A DNA stretch of 64,000 bases, from assembly GCF_902148845.1 (NCBI RefSeq), contig NC_043745.1, positions 18,194,661 through 18,258,660 of the forward strand. Direction: 5' to 3'. Position 1 is the stretch's first letter; each line of letters opens with the position of its first letter. Both the position numbers and the translations under genes were made by a program. Below, one piece after another: positions 48,100 through 59,200 of the stretch. The notes under the pieces were generated by a model. The model was not told the origin of the DNA. It ran no database searches and saw nothing but the letters and a program-made list of their open reading frames with translations. Source of the stretch: Salarias fasciatus. Its lineage: Eukaryota; Chordata; Actinopteri; Blenniiformes; Blenniidae.

Positions 48100-48301
48100 T
48101 ATTATTATTATTATTATTATTATAATCACTGTCATTACGAGGTACAATGGATTCAAGACAGTTTGATGGTTTTCAGTCAATTAAACAATTAAGTTCTGGT
48201 TTGGTTCAAAACACAATCACTATCATAAAGCACAAGTAAAAGACTTACCCCACAACCATGAGAATTAAAGCAGCGATGATGAAAACGTGGGTCTTCGACA
48301 T
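39692..48301 (-). CDS. Family-6 glycosyltransferase (ABO/GGTA1/GBGT1-like)
   Basis: GT6 enzymes are Golgi type II membrane proteins that add alpha-1,3-linked Gal or GalNAc to Gal or GalNAc acceptors. Eleven coding exons were joined: 48249-48301, 44845-44886, 44520-44654, 43882-43914, 43110-43244, 42821-42929, 41517-41630, 41143-41259, 40697-40830, 40398-40475 and 39692-39839. They total 1098 nt, or 365 aa, an intact frame of family length. Residues 1-5 form a tiny cytoplasmic tail, then the anchor VFIIAALILMVVG, and a stem. The catalytic domain shows NWNAPLVWEGTFDP, ATRWQDVVLGRMKW, the metal-binding DID (219-221) in YLFMMDIDSVF, and IPIDEGDYYYTAAVWGG (265-281). EAVWQEESHLNRYLL carries the catalytic-type Glu at about 312, followed by KPTKVLSPEYLW. 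Several short stem exons are typical of the family. The donor-selecting tripeptide is Thr-Ala-Ala, unlike the common vertebrate versions, so I give no gene symbol. Confidence 0.95.
41631..42820 (-). other. GT6 intron 6 with repeat fragments
   Basis: This 1.2-kb intron contains AATTGCCTTTATTAGTCCCA (about 41712-41731), a tag of fish LINE 3' regions. It also has TTTAATCGCATTAATTGCGA followed by GCATGTCAAACAATTA (about 41772-41810), the edge of a common fish DNA-transposon repeat. No exon fits the GT6 frame. Confidence 0.4.
44887..48248 (-). other. GT6 intron 1
   Basis: This is a long first intron separating the anchor exon from the stem. It is AT-rich, with a short GA microsatellite (45848-45861) and the TAA/TTA tract at 48041-48123. 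No coding segment could be supported. ORFs here are short and lack splice sites matching phase 2. Confidence 0.55.
48041..48123. repeat. (ATA)n/(ATT)n palindromic microsatellite
   Basis: About 59 bp of ATA repeats switches abruptly to about 24 bp of ATT repeats, so the right part is the inverse of the left and can fold into an A-T hairpin. It lies in GT6 intron 1, about 125 bp from the first-exon donor. Confidence 0.92.
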
Positions 48302-48600
48302 GTTCCGCAACATGTTCTCCTGCCGGAACAGGCATTCACTTCTGCTTGAACAAACCGTGTGACTGTTAACTCTGCACGGAGCCGCTGTCTGCGCGGTGGG
48401 CGGAGCTCAGGGCGCACCTGAGACTGACAGTCATCTTCATCTGCACCAGATCGTCCGTTTACCCACCGTGGTGCCCGCCTCGCGGGCTCTGCTTCCAGGA
48501 AAGACCTTCTGATCGCTGTGTGTCGTCTGTGCTGACTCCCGAAACCCTCCTGCTCCCTTGATGCGGCTAGTTTTGAGTGCATGCCGAGTGGCACCTCTTA
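48302..48600 (-). promoter_or_regulatory. GT6 5' region, GC-rich
   Basis: GC content rises upstream of the GT6 ATG, with GTGGGCGGAGCTCAGGGCGC near 48395, a possible GC box. This suggests a promoter, but no start site is visible. Confidence 0.35.
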
Positions 48601-49920
48601 AAATGTGCCCTGCCAAATAATGCATGCACTTCTTTACCATATAGGACTGAGCTTAGGGCGTGTTTTTCAGCATTTTGGAATTATGTACAGCTTGGACTTT
48701 GTTAAAGAACAGTTGTGTTAAAAAAGTATAAAGAGAACTACAATTCGAGAAGCAATAAAAGTGTAAATAATCAGTTCACGATCAGGTTTGCCCATCAGGA
48801 GGAGGAAATGGTAAACCTGACACATTTAAAGTCTTGTCCAGGCTGACCTGTAAACAGTTCTTTTACATCCAGGATTTGATTTGTAAGATTCAGTTAAGGA
48901 AGGCTTCAGTTGGCCCAGTGTCTTCAGGTGATATATGGAAATATACTGGTGATATATATGGAAATGGTGAAATATATTGCACAGACTGTACTAACTCCAA
49001 TGCAAAGTTACATCAAACATTTCCTTAAATCTGTCCAATTTGTAATGAGTGTGAATGTGCAGAAGCAGACTTGTCTCACAGTTACAATCGGATCACATCA
49101 TATTGACGAGTGGTTCTTTCATTCTCCACCTGAATTGTTGCATGTGGGCTACTTTTGCCCAAATACACTAGGCTACATCTGGTTTGTGTACAAACATTTT
49201 TTTATCAATAGCAATATGACAATAGCTTAAGCACAGCACTGCAATATGAAGGCTTTTTATCAGACAAAAATAATAAATTGCTTTATTGCTCAATTAATGT
49301 ATTACAAGTGTGCACTTGAGACCCCAGTTATATGATGTGTGCTGCAGAAATATTGCTAGGTTTATCATTTCTCAAGTCTCAGCATGAAGTTATACTTTCA
49401 GTTCTGCTGTGTGGGTTGATAATAGACTATAGCACACGCACTGAACCAAAGTAACTTATTCTAAACTTAAAGTAAACAACCGGCATTTAGGCAGCGAGTC
49501 TACCAGTCTGCAGCCGTTTCTGCTCAGTTCACCCTTTGGGAAAGAAAGTAGTCAACAGTTTTCTCCCTTCTTTCTTTTTCTTTCCTGTCTTTCTTCTTTT
49601 GATACCCCGATTTATACTTTTTGGGCAGCATGATGTCGAGCCCTGGGCCCTTCATTCACCCTGGGCTCACTGATGTTGCACTATTATCTCCGGTCGCTGT
49701 CGAGTGTTCTAAACCATTTTGTGCCTTCAAGAGGGGCCCCCAGAATGTCCAATATGTCGGGTGGACTGTGACGTGAAGTTCATTCTCTCAGTTGATGTTA
49801 TCATTGTACTTGAAATAAGTTATGACACCACTTAATTGGAGGGCCCATTTGATTGAAAATAAAAACACTCAGGATTTTCAGGGGCCCTTCTCTCTGCTCA
49901 GACCCTGGGTATTCAGAAAT
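48601..49920. other. Intergenic stretch without assigned features
   Basis: This is AT-rich DNA between the GT6 5' end and a LINE fragment. I see no supported gene or named repeat. Confidence 0.5.
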
Positions 49921-49927
49921 GTCCTTA

Positions 49928-50257
49928 TCAGCACGATAGACAAAACATCACTGTTTTATGTTTTCTTGTGTTAATGTCTATCAGTGTCAGGTTTTCTTTT
50001 TCTGTCCCTTTCTGATATGTTTTGATTTGGCAAAGTTCACTTATAACATCATATGAACTGATATGATTATTAAAGACATTTAAAACGGAATTATACAGCG
50101 GCGTATCATCTGCGTGACAGAGAAAGCTGATGTTATGTCTCCTGAAGACATTCTCAAGTGAAAGTATAAATAAATTAAAAAGATTGAGCGCTTCATGTTG
50201 TATTTCATAGACTGCTGAGGTACATATAACAAGAGCTCCACTAACTTTTCTGAGCAA
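49928..50257 (-). mobile_element. LINE reverse-transcriptase fragment (L2-like)
   Basis: The minus-strand frame contains LENVFRRHNISFLCHADDTP followed by LYNSV, a degenerate form of the reverse-transcriptase active-site block (YADDTQLY) as seen in fish L2-type LINEs. It is a short, dead fragment. Confidence 0.65.
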
Positions 50258-50463
50258 TGGAAGCTAAACCATTTGCAGACAGTGCGTCTGTCTGTTTAAA
50301 AAATGTGCAAGTATTTCTATTCTATTGCATTCTATTGACCAGGATTGACATGTTATGCGAGTTCAGATTGCACCGTTGTGATTCTTGTTGTGGTTCACTC
50401 TAAAGTCAAACTGACATTTCTCAAAAAGTGTTATCTGGTAAAGGCACGCAAGGAAGCAGCGCA

Positions 50464-50790
50464 GGTGTTTAATTCAATTCAATTCAGCTTTATTTATAAA
50501 GTGCCAATTACAACATAGTCATTTCTAGACACTTTTACAGAGCAAACCCAAAAGATCCACATGAACAAGCATAAGCGACTGTGGAAAGGAAAAACTCCCT
50601 TTTACAATACATTCAACAAGTTACAAAATGACATAAAATGATATCAGTAGGAGCCATTTATACTTATTCTTAGCAGGTTATTTTGTTGATCTAAATATTT
50701 TTATCATTTTATGATTTGGAGACTTGGTGGGTTCGGTTGGGCGCAGGCTGTATGTGAGAGGGCATAGGTTGCGGGAGAGGAGGGCACAGG
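50464..50790. repeat. Abundant fish interspersed repeat
   Basis: AATTCAATTCAATTCAGCTTTATTTATAAAGTGCC, split here as AATTCAATTCAATTCAGC plus TTTATTTATAAAGTGCC, followed by GACACTTTTACAGAGCAAAC and AGGAAAAACTCCCTTTTA, is a very common fish repeat that includes the AATTC tandem head. It is usually linked to LINE 3' regions, and the adjacent LINE fragment on the left fits that. Confidence 0.55.
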
Positions 50791-50985
50791 TATAGGGAGA
50801 ACAAACAGTTCTCACCAGACCAGTAAACAGAATAAACTGGAACAATACTCCAAATAGTATCATATGAGCAAATGTTCGAAAGGATGAATTATGACTTGGA
50901 GGACATTTGAATGTCATGTTGTTGTTTCTTCAGAAATGATATGGGTGTGACACTGTGAAGATAGAAAGACTATGTGGTGTGTTGT

Positions 50986-51019
<34 letters not shown>

Positions 51020-51414
51020 TGGAATACTAACAACTTGAATAAAAAGAAGATTCGATGAATGGCCTTTTGTTGTCTGATTTCAGAGCTCCTCCCACTCATC
51101 CAGACAGCTAGGCTGCTTACTGTGCCTGTATGAAGAGTCTCAGACACAGAGAGACGCAAAAACTGATTTATATCCCCTTAAGTTGGAGGAACCGGAAGAA
51201 GAGGTTAAGTAAAGGTTTATCAAAGACAATGATGCAGAACTTCAAACTAAATAGATGCAGTCTATGGAAAAGGTCCTTGTGGACGGACAAAATACCTGTT
51301 GTTAGTCTAATTTTCTGTTAAATTGACACGAAAATAGGAGAAAAGGACCCGTTTATTTGAATCTGATTATGTCAACTTAACAGAAGATCAAACTAACAAA
51401 AGGTCTCTTGTCTA

Positions 51415-52324
51415 CGGAGCCCCGGACATGACATGGTAAAAAAAAAAAAATTAATTGTGGCCACGAATTACTAATTCGTTCCCTCGAATTAATAAATCAT
51501 GCGCACGAATTACTAATTCGTTCCCTCGAAATAATTAAATCGTGCGCACGAATTACTAATTCGTTCCCACGAATTAGTTATATCATTCATATACTGAACA
51601 GTTCAGTAAAGTTGGCAGCATATTGACAGATACGGACTTTCAGTCTCAATAACTCTTTAACAAAATGTCAGTAACATACAAAGGGCGCTGCATCCCATCG
51701 TTGTGAGGTGGACGATATGCTACAAGTTCATTTTTTATTAAAAATATCTGTCTTGATTTCAACAATATTGATTTCAATCAGCACCCGGTAGTGCTGCGGG
51801 CTTCAGGGACCGTCTACAATTTACAAGACGCAGCAACAGTGAAGACAAATAGCTAAAAAAAAAAAACAAAAAAAAAACCAACAACTAAAACAACAACAAC
51901 AAAAAAAACGTAATACCACCACTGGGATTTACTACAGTGTCACCATAATCGCTACAACCTTCATTTGTCTCCTATCAAATTTATTGGATATGGTATTTGT
52001 CTTCACTGTTGCTGCGTCTTGTAAATTGTAGACGGTCCCTGAAGCCCGCAGCACTACCGGGTGCTGATTGAAATCAATGTTGTTTCTGCTGCTTGATAGA
52101 CAGATATTTTTTAATAAAAATGAACTTGTCGCATATCGTCCACCTCACAACGATGGGATGCAGCGCCCTTCGTATGTTCCTGACATTTTGTTAAAGAGTT
52201 ATTGAGACTGAAAGTCCGTATCTGTCAATATGCTGCCAACTTTACTGAACTGTTCAGTATATGAATGATGAATGATGTGGCCACAATTTATTTATTTTTT
52301 TACCATGTCATGTCCAGGGCTCCG
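51415..52324. mobile_element. Foldback DNA element with TA target duplication
   Basis: The left arm (51415-51851) and right arm (51994-52324) are inverted copies. Ends read CGGAGCCCCGGACATGACAT and, in inverse, CGGAGCCCTGGACATGACAT, with TA on both sides (51413-51414, 52325-52326). The inner spacer (51852-51993) has A-rich runs and no transposase. The arms differ in length because the left one carries a 42-bp tandem repeat at 51463-51580 that the right one lacks. The TA duplication fits Tc1/mariner-like or related superfamilies. Confidence 0.85.
51463..51580. repeat. Tandem palindromic repeat inside left foldback arm
   Basis: The 17-bp palindrome ACGAATTACTAATTCGT occurs three times, starting at 51463, 51505 and 51548 (42-43 bp apart), separated by TCCC(T/A)CGAA and GCGC-containing linkers. 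Confidence 0.85.
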
Positions 52325-52326
52325 TA

Positions 52327-53100
52327 CTTGCCCCACTCCACTGTTTGATTTCGGTTTTGGTTACTTGTTTTTGTGTTGTGCCATCGTGTTATTTTGACTT
52401 TGGGACAAAAGTACTGTGTTAAATATATTACTGAGTTGTTTTTGGAAAACAAAACAAAAAAACACTTAAGTAGTTTATTAGCCTGGGATCAATACATCTT
52501 TATGGTGTCATTAGTTGATGTTTGTTGTGTCAGAATTCACCTTCCATGAACACCCAACTCTCTGGTGCAGCCACTCCCTGTAATGTCACAACAGACTGCA
52601 GCGTTCAAGAACAAAACTTTAGCATGTCGCAGAGCTCCATCTGCTGGAATGATCAATCATTACATGTGGAATGCAGCGCGTGCGAGTGCTGATTGTTTTT
52701 TTTCCACGTTCTTCCAAGATCAGAATCGCATCATTTGTATTTATTGGACTTGCGTCTAAGTATTCTAAAATGTAGAGTTCACTGGAACATTGTGTTGTGT
52801 TTTTACGCATGATGTTGTCTTTTATTATTTATGTTGAGAAATTCCTGGACCACACTGAGCAAAATTTGAGGAAAAAAAACTTCTTTACAAGGTTTCTGCA
52901 ATTATTTCATACTTTCAATTTACATTATGTGTGCGAATGTCAATTGTAGGTCTCAAACTGCCTTAAATTCCTCAAACTAAAAGAAAAGTGAATTTGTTTG
53001 CTGCTGTGCCAAAAATACTAATTTGGCTAAGAGTTCCATAAAGTCTGTTTTGCGGTAAATGTTTTCAGATTAATTTCTTTCTTTCTTTTTGTTTTGTTGT
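52327..53100. other. Intergenic stretch upstream of ddx21
   Basis: This is AT-rich DNA with no gene or repeat I can support, ending in a T-rich tract (53074-53150) that leads into the ddx21 promoter. Confidence 0.5.
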
Positions 53101-53159
53101 GTTTTGTTTTGTTTTTTGTTTTATCTCTTTTCCATTTTATTTCAAAACTGTTGTTTTTC

Positions 53160-53282
53160 AGGAGGGTGGGTGCTCACTTCCCTCGCGAGATCTGGCGACT
53201 CAGCACCGTGCGCGTTCCTTTCCACCCGCGTGCCCGTCGGGATAAACGTGTGTCTACCGAGGGACTCCATCTGAGAAGGAAA
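53160..53282 (+). promoter_or_regulatory. ddx21 promoter/5' UTR with CTCGCGAGA motif
   Basis: CCTCGCGAGA at 53181-53190 is nine of ten bases of the palindromic TCTCGCGAGA element, bound by BANP at CpG-rich housekeeping promoters. It lies about 95 bp upstream of the ddx21 ATG in a locally GC-rich stretch. The start site is not visible. Confidence 0.5.
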
Positions 53283-56200
53283 ATGCCGTCAAAAATCATC
53301 CTTGAAACTCAAGATGCCGAAATGGAAGAGACTGTGGACACCGCCGCGGAAGTGAAGACCATGAAGGTGAGCTGAATGAAGGCTGTCGGCTCGAAGAATC
53401 CCAAAACAAATCTGGTCTGTCTGTCACGTCCTGCTCGACTCCTCTGTTTGGCTACATGCGGCCACATGTGCCAACTCTAAACCTCGGAAAAACAAGTCAA
53501 CCAGTCTGTGTGACCTCGGGGGTAGAAGTCAAGCAATTCAGCTTCGCTTCTCTTTTCTTTGTATTTTGGTATGTTTTGTGAACGTCCTCGTTCCGGTAAC
53601 GTTAGCATTCTTTAGGAACGTGTAGCTGTGCTAAAGTTGCGGGTCACGTGTCGGGGCCATGTGTCCCTGAGCTGATCTACAGGCTTGGTGGATTCGGCTG
53701 ACGACGTCTGAAAACCTTAAAGGGACCGCTCGCACGTGTGTAGATCAGCGCTGAGGGCGCGTTCTGATGACGTAAGCGTCAGCTGGTTGTGTCGCAAACA
53801 AAATGTTGGCTGGAGTGTCTCCTCGTGCGCTCGAAGCATTCTATCATGTTTCAGTAGTGTTTTACATATAAAAATGCTCTAACTGAAACTATTGTGAATT
53901 CAGAGCACCGGAGTGCGTCTTGGCAGATAATTCCCATGTTTTCATCACGTCAATATCTTCATTATTATTCATCGCTTGTGGAAAAAGACTGACAGATTTG
54001 CAATATATATATTTTATATTACTAAATGTAAATGTGTTGACTTAAGAAGAGGAAGACGTTATTGCTGTCAGGACTCATTTTCAGTTTATCCCTCTGAACA
54101 TGGATGCATGAGTAACCACCTCCTTGTTAGAGTTGATGGTCTGCTGCCATTCCTAGTAGTGATTTGAAACAGACCCGAATGTGTGTGAGCAAACATTTTG
54201 AGTAGGCTTCATTCAGGAAACCCAACTTTATTTTAAAAGTTTAAGTATTGACTTTTTCTGCTTGGTTCCAAATGCTTTCTGGCCAAGTGGCTGCCTGTAG
54301 TCAACACTCGTTTGCACCTGATGCATCCTTAATACAGTGAGGGTTGTGGTTTACATCCAGGTGTTTAAACTGGGCTTGTACAGATTGTAATTTTGAAACA
54401 ATACTTGGACAGGAAGTGATGTAGTTTCATGTAAACCAAAAATATGCAGACAAATGGTCAATGTTCTTTGAACGAGGAAAACACAATTCCCTACAAAAAG
54501 AAGAAATGCATTGCTAAAGAGTCTTCAATTAACCTCCATGCAGAGAGGTGCTTCTGCCCAGTTGCCCGATCTGTGTGAAATTACTCCGCTCACCAGTCCA
54601 CCACTGTGAAAAGAAAAACACATTCACTGTGTGAATGTTTATTTTATTGATGTCCTTGTTCAGTTCCCTATAAGCAATCGCTAGTATAATGTAGGAAAAA
54701 AATTGGACCTTTCCTGAAAACCTATCATATTAAAAGCGGTAAAAATAAATATGTAATTATCCTATTATAATAAAAATTTAATTGTCTCCAGTTTGTTGAA
54801 ATTCTGTCTTAACTATTGTGACATGTGATGCATAAATGGCTAACTGGAATACAGTTATCGGGTGGGCTTTCATTCCATTCTTCTGTTAATAAACAGCACT
54901 GGTGCAACAGTTTTACTGAGTTTTCCCCATTCTTTTGTTTTACAACCAGGTTAAGACCAAGGAAGGTAAGAAACTGAAGAAGAAGCAGCAGCAGCTGTTG
55001 GAGCAGCAGGAAGACCCAGACTGTGAGCCTCCAGCACCAAAGAAGAAAAAGAAAAAAGACAAACAGGAAGCAGACCAAGTGAACGGCCACACAGAGGAGC
55101 CCGTTATGATGAATGGAGGCAGTAACGGTGTTGAAACACCAAAACAGAAGAAGAAGAAGAAGAAAGGAGACATACAGGTCAGTGCTGTTTTATTTGCACA
55201 CACTCGATGCCAAGAAATTCTCTGAAAAATACATTTTAATGCATCCTTCACATTTCATGACTTGATCAGTTGTATATAGGGTGACTGGTTGCTTGATAGA
55301 ATAATTTCAAAATGTAAATTGCCATTTTTGGTTCTATATTTCTGTATGAAGCCACACTCTGCTCACTTTACCTTTTGTGTTTAGGAAAACAAGAAAAAGC
55401 AAGCGAATGCAGAAGCAGAAACCAATGGACATTCCACCCCAAACACCCCCCTTCAGACCCCGTCAGCTTCCAGCGACGAATCCCCCAGTGACAGCGAAAA
55501 AGAAACGGTGGGATTTTGGGTGAATGTTCAGTAATAATGAATAATTGTCTTCCCAAGAAGTTGAGCTGGTTTCTGTTTGATGTTGAATAATTTGTGTGAA
55601 TGAAAACGATGTTCATGATTTGTTTGTTTGCTATGTCGGTGTGTTTTCCCTCTCGTCATGAAGAGCCTTCAAACTCATTTTGTGTTTGATAGTTTGGTCA
55701 TTTGTTGACCAAACTACCAAACTACTTGACTCCAAACAAGCATATTTCTGCCCTTTTGCTCCCGTACAGCAGTGCTCCTGAAGCAGACCGGTTCTCCACT
55801 TGGCTGTTTGTTTTGTTTTCTTGCAAATGTGGCATCATTCAGTCAGACAGTGAAAATGACTGCCAACAAATGTCACAATAGGAATTTACAGCCGAACACT
55901 CAGTGTGGGGCTTTTTGTACCTAGTTCATATGTAATTACTTTGTTTTGACCTGTATGAAATGCTGAAGTTGTACGGACTGCTTGTCTGTCTAGGAGGAGA
56001 CCCCGGAGCAGAAGGAGGGCGCCTTCTCCAACTTCAGAATCTCTGACGTCACCATTGATAAACTGAAAGGTACAAATTTGTATTGTCATTTTTCTGTGAA
56101 ACATTTCATGACAGCAAAATCTCAGAAGGACCTCTGGGACACATTAAGATTTCAACATGACTGCAAGATTCCTGGTTCAGTCAGTGTTAAATTTGAAATG

Positions 56201-59200
56201 ATGAAGACTGCATCAGCCTGGTCGTTGACCACCTGATTCTTTTTTTTTTCTTTTTTGTATGTCCATGACTCTGACATGTGGAGGACTTATTCGTCCTACA
56301 TTGAACTGTATAATAAAAAGATTAAGTAGAATTTGATGTGAACTATGATGGATAAGGAATACAAACACTAGTTCTCTTTAAATGGACTCTTTTCCTTCTG
56401 AAAAATGGACGGTGCCCACGGTGACACCGGTGGGCTTTCAGACTGTGTTAAATCCCCATTAATCCTGTGTGTGTCTCTGTTCTCTCCTCCTCTCTCCACT
56501 GGTCACTCTCCTTCAGCTCGGGGAGTCACTTACCTGTTTGACATTCAGGTAAAGACGTTTAATCCTGTTTATGATGGCGAGGACGTCATCGCTCAGGCCC
56601 GCACAGGAACTGGAAAGACTTTCTCCTTCGCCATCCCTCTGGTGGAGAAGCTGCAGAGGGACCCGGCGGAGAGGGCCCGAGGCCGTCCTCCCAAGGTGCA
56701 CTGCTCTACACTCTCTGTTTGAGCATCATTCTCAGTTTGAGCGTTGTTTTCTGACCGAGCGGCGCTGTCTCTAGGTCCTTGTGTTGGCGCCCACCAGAGA
56801 GTTGGCTATCCAGGTCGCCAAGGACTTCAAAGACGTCTCCAAGAAACTGTCCATCTCCTGTTTCTACGGAGGCAGCTCCTACAACCCACAAGGTGAGTCT
56901 GCTGTAAACTCTGCCATCTGTGTTGATGCATCTAGAAACAAGTGCAACTCGAGAGATTTGTTTCGTGTCTGTCCTAAAGCTCCCAGCAAAAAAAGTAAAA
57001 GGCTGATCAGAAAGACCTCAATAATTGAATAAAGTTCCAGAAAGATGACTGTTTGTTTATTTTAATTGTATACATGTAATTTTATGTTGCTGTAACAACT
57101 TGCTATGTGCATGATAATTTATTTTGATTCATCTCATGTTGTCCAGTTGATGCGATCCGTAATGGCATCGATATCTTGGTTGGGACCCCTGGTCGCATCA
57201 AGGACCACCTTCAAAACAACAAACTCAACCTGACACAGCTGAAGCATGTTGTTCTGGATGAAGTGGACCAAATGTTGGACATGGGATTTGCTGAACAAGT
57301 TGAGGAGATTCTGAGTTCTTCATATCAAAGAGGTAAAGCGTGTGTTTTTCACATTCAGTCTCCATGTATTTATAGATATCCACTGGCACCGGGTGGAAGG
57401 TTTCAGTCAATAGAAATGACCGTCTGTAGGATTTCATACCATGAACGTGCTTTCCATTTATAGAGGGTGAAAGCAACCCACAGACGCTTCTGTTTTCGGC
57501 CACATGTCCCCCCTGGGTGTACGACGTGGCCAAGAAATACATGAGACCAGACTGCAAACACGTTGACCTGATTGGAAAGAAAACCCAGAAGGCCGCAACA
57601 ACAGTTGAAGTAAGTTTGTGCGTGAAAGCGATAAACATGGGCAAAGTGGTGTGAGAGGTGGCCTTACAGCAGGTTAAAAGCTGCCGACTGGATCAACGAT
57701 CTTTCCTCACTCACTGGCTCTCTCTGCTCGGCCCGTCTGTTTTCTGCAGCATCTGGCCATTGCCTGCCACTGGTCACAGCGTGCAGCCGTCATCGGAGAC
57801 GTGATCCAGGTGTACAGCGGCAGCCACGGCAGGACCATCGTCTTCTGCGAGACAAAGAAAGAGGCCAATGAACTTGCCTTGAACGCGTCCATCAAACAGG
57901 TACAGCAGGAGCGTCGTACACAGAGCACATGCACTGTTGGTTCCGTGGATGTGATTTAGAGAAATGCAGGGCATTCTGTGACGGTGGATTTGTTAAAAAG
58001 TGTCCTATTTTTATCCGTTGTTGCCCGTGTGCTTTCAGAGCTCCCAGTCCCTTCATGGCGACATCCCACAGAAGCAGAGGGAGACGACGCTGAAAGGCTT
58101 CAGGAACGGCTCCTTTGAGGTTTTGGTGGCTACAAACGTTGCCGCTCGTGGATTAGACATCCCCGAAGTGGATCTGGTGGTTCAGTGTTCTCCACCTAAG
58201 GTGTGTTGTTGTTCCAGTTATCAGAAATATTCAAAATACTCAGTTTAAAAAAAAGTGCTGTTATAACTGTTATAATGGATGATTTTCATTCTCTTTTCCC
58301 ACCTCAAGCTTGATTTAAATAAAGATGCAGCTACTTTAGCTACTTAGCTTTTTAAGGCCCGTTCACATCCCAGTCCTCTGAGAGCTGTCGTGTTTGTGCT
58401 TGTCAGGATGTGGAGTCGTATATCCATCGCTCTGGACGTACGGGCCGTGCAGGCAGGACTGGAATCTGCATCTGTTTCTACCAGAGGAGAGAAGAGGACC
58501 AGCTGCGCTACGTGGAAAACAAAGCAGTAGGTGTCTTTAGAAACATTACTGAAGCAGTTTGAGCTGCTGTGCAGACATGTCGGGGGGCGGGGCCTGGTGG
58601 TGTAGCGGTTGGCAGCTTTACCTCACAGCCAGAACATCCCAGGTTCAGGTGTGTTATGTGTCACGTTTGCATGTTTTCCTGGGATTAAGTTTTCCTCCTT
58701 CAGTCTGAAATGCTTTTTGTGTATTTGGTGACTCTGACTCTCTGATTTCTTTGGAAATGTCATTGTTGCAACAGTATCAGAAGCCAAGTCTTCACTTGTC
58801 TGAGAGAATTTAATTTCCAGTGGAAGTTTTTAAAATTTCATTGCACTTTGTGTGGCTCAGCAAGAGACATTCCTAAAGTAATTTTCATACAGAGTCCCTT
58901 CATTTGCTTTCATTCCAGGGCATCACGTTCAGGCGAGTCGGTGTTCCCACTGCCAACGATATCATCAAGTCATCAAGCAAAGACGCTGCCAGGTGGGTAA
59001 AATATGAGTCGTGAGCCCCGATAGGAATCAGTTACTAAATAAGAATGAGACCGACGGCCACAGTGTTCAGTGGTGGATTCTCACGGTCACTTTGGAAGCC
59101 TGGCAGTCAGTGTACAGGTACACTGAAAAAAAAAAAAAAAGAAAGTCGCTTTGATTTTAGAGCTATAAAATGCCAGCAGATCAAGATAGTCAAAAAGCAG

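Noticed and set aside
51463-51580. CRISPR-like array of palindromic repeats
   Set aside because: Only three units with nearly identical short linkers, inside an inverted-repeat transposable element of a vertebrate genome.
53094-53375. Longer ddx21 N-terminus starting upstream in the same frame
   Set aside because: The upstream part is T-rich promoter-like sequence; the ATG at 53283 gives the Lys-rich helicase protein of expected length.
56180-56240. Possible C/D-box snoRNA in a ddx21 intron (ATGATGA ... CTGA)
   Set aside because: The two boxes are only about 45 bp apart, no terminal stem is visible, and no C'/D' pair is found.
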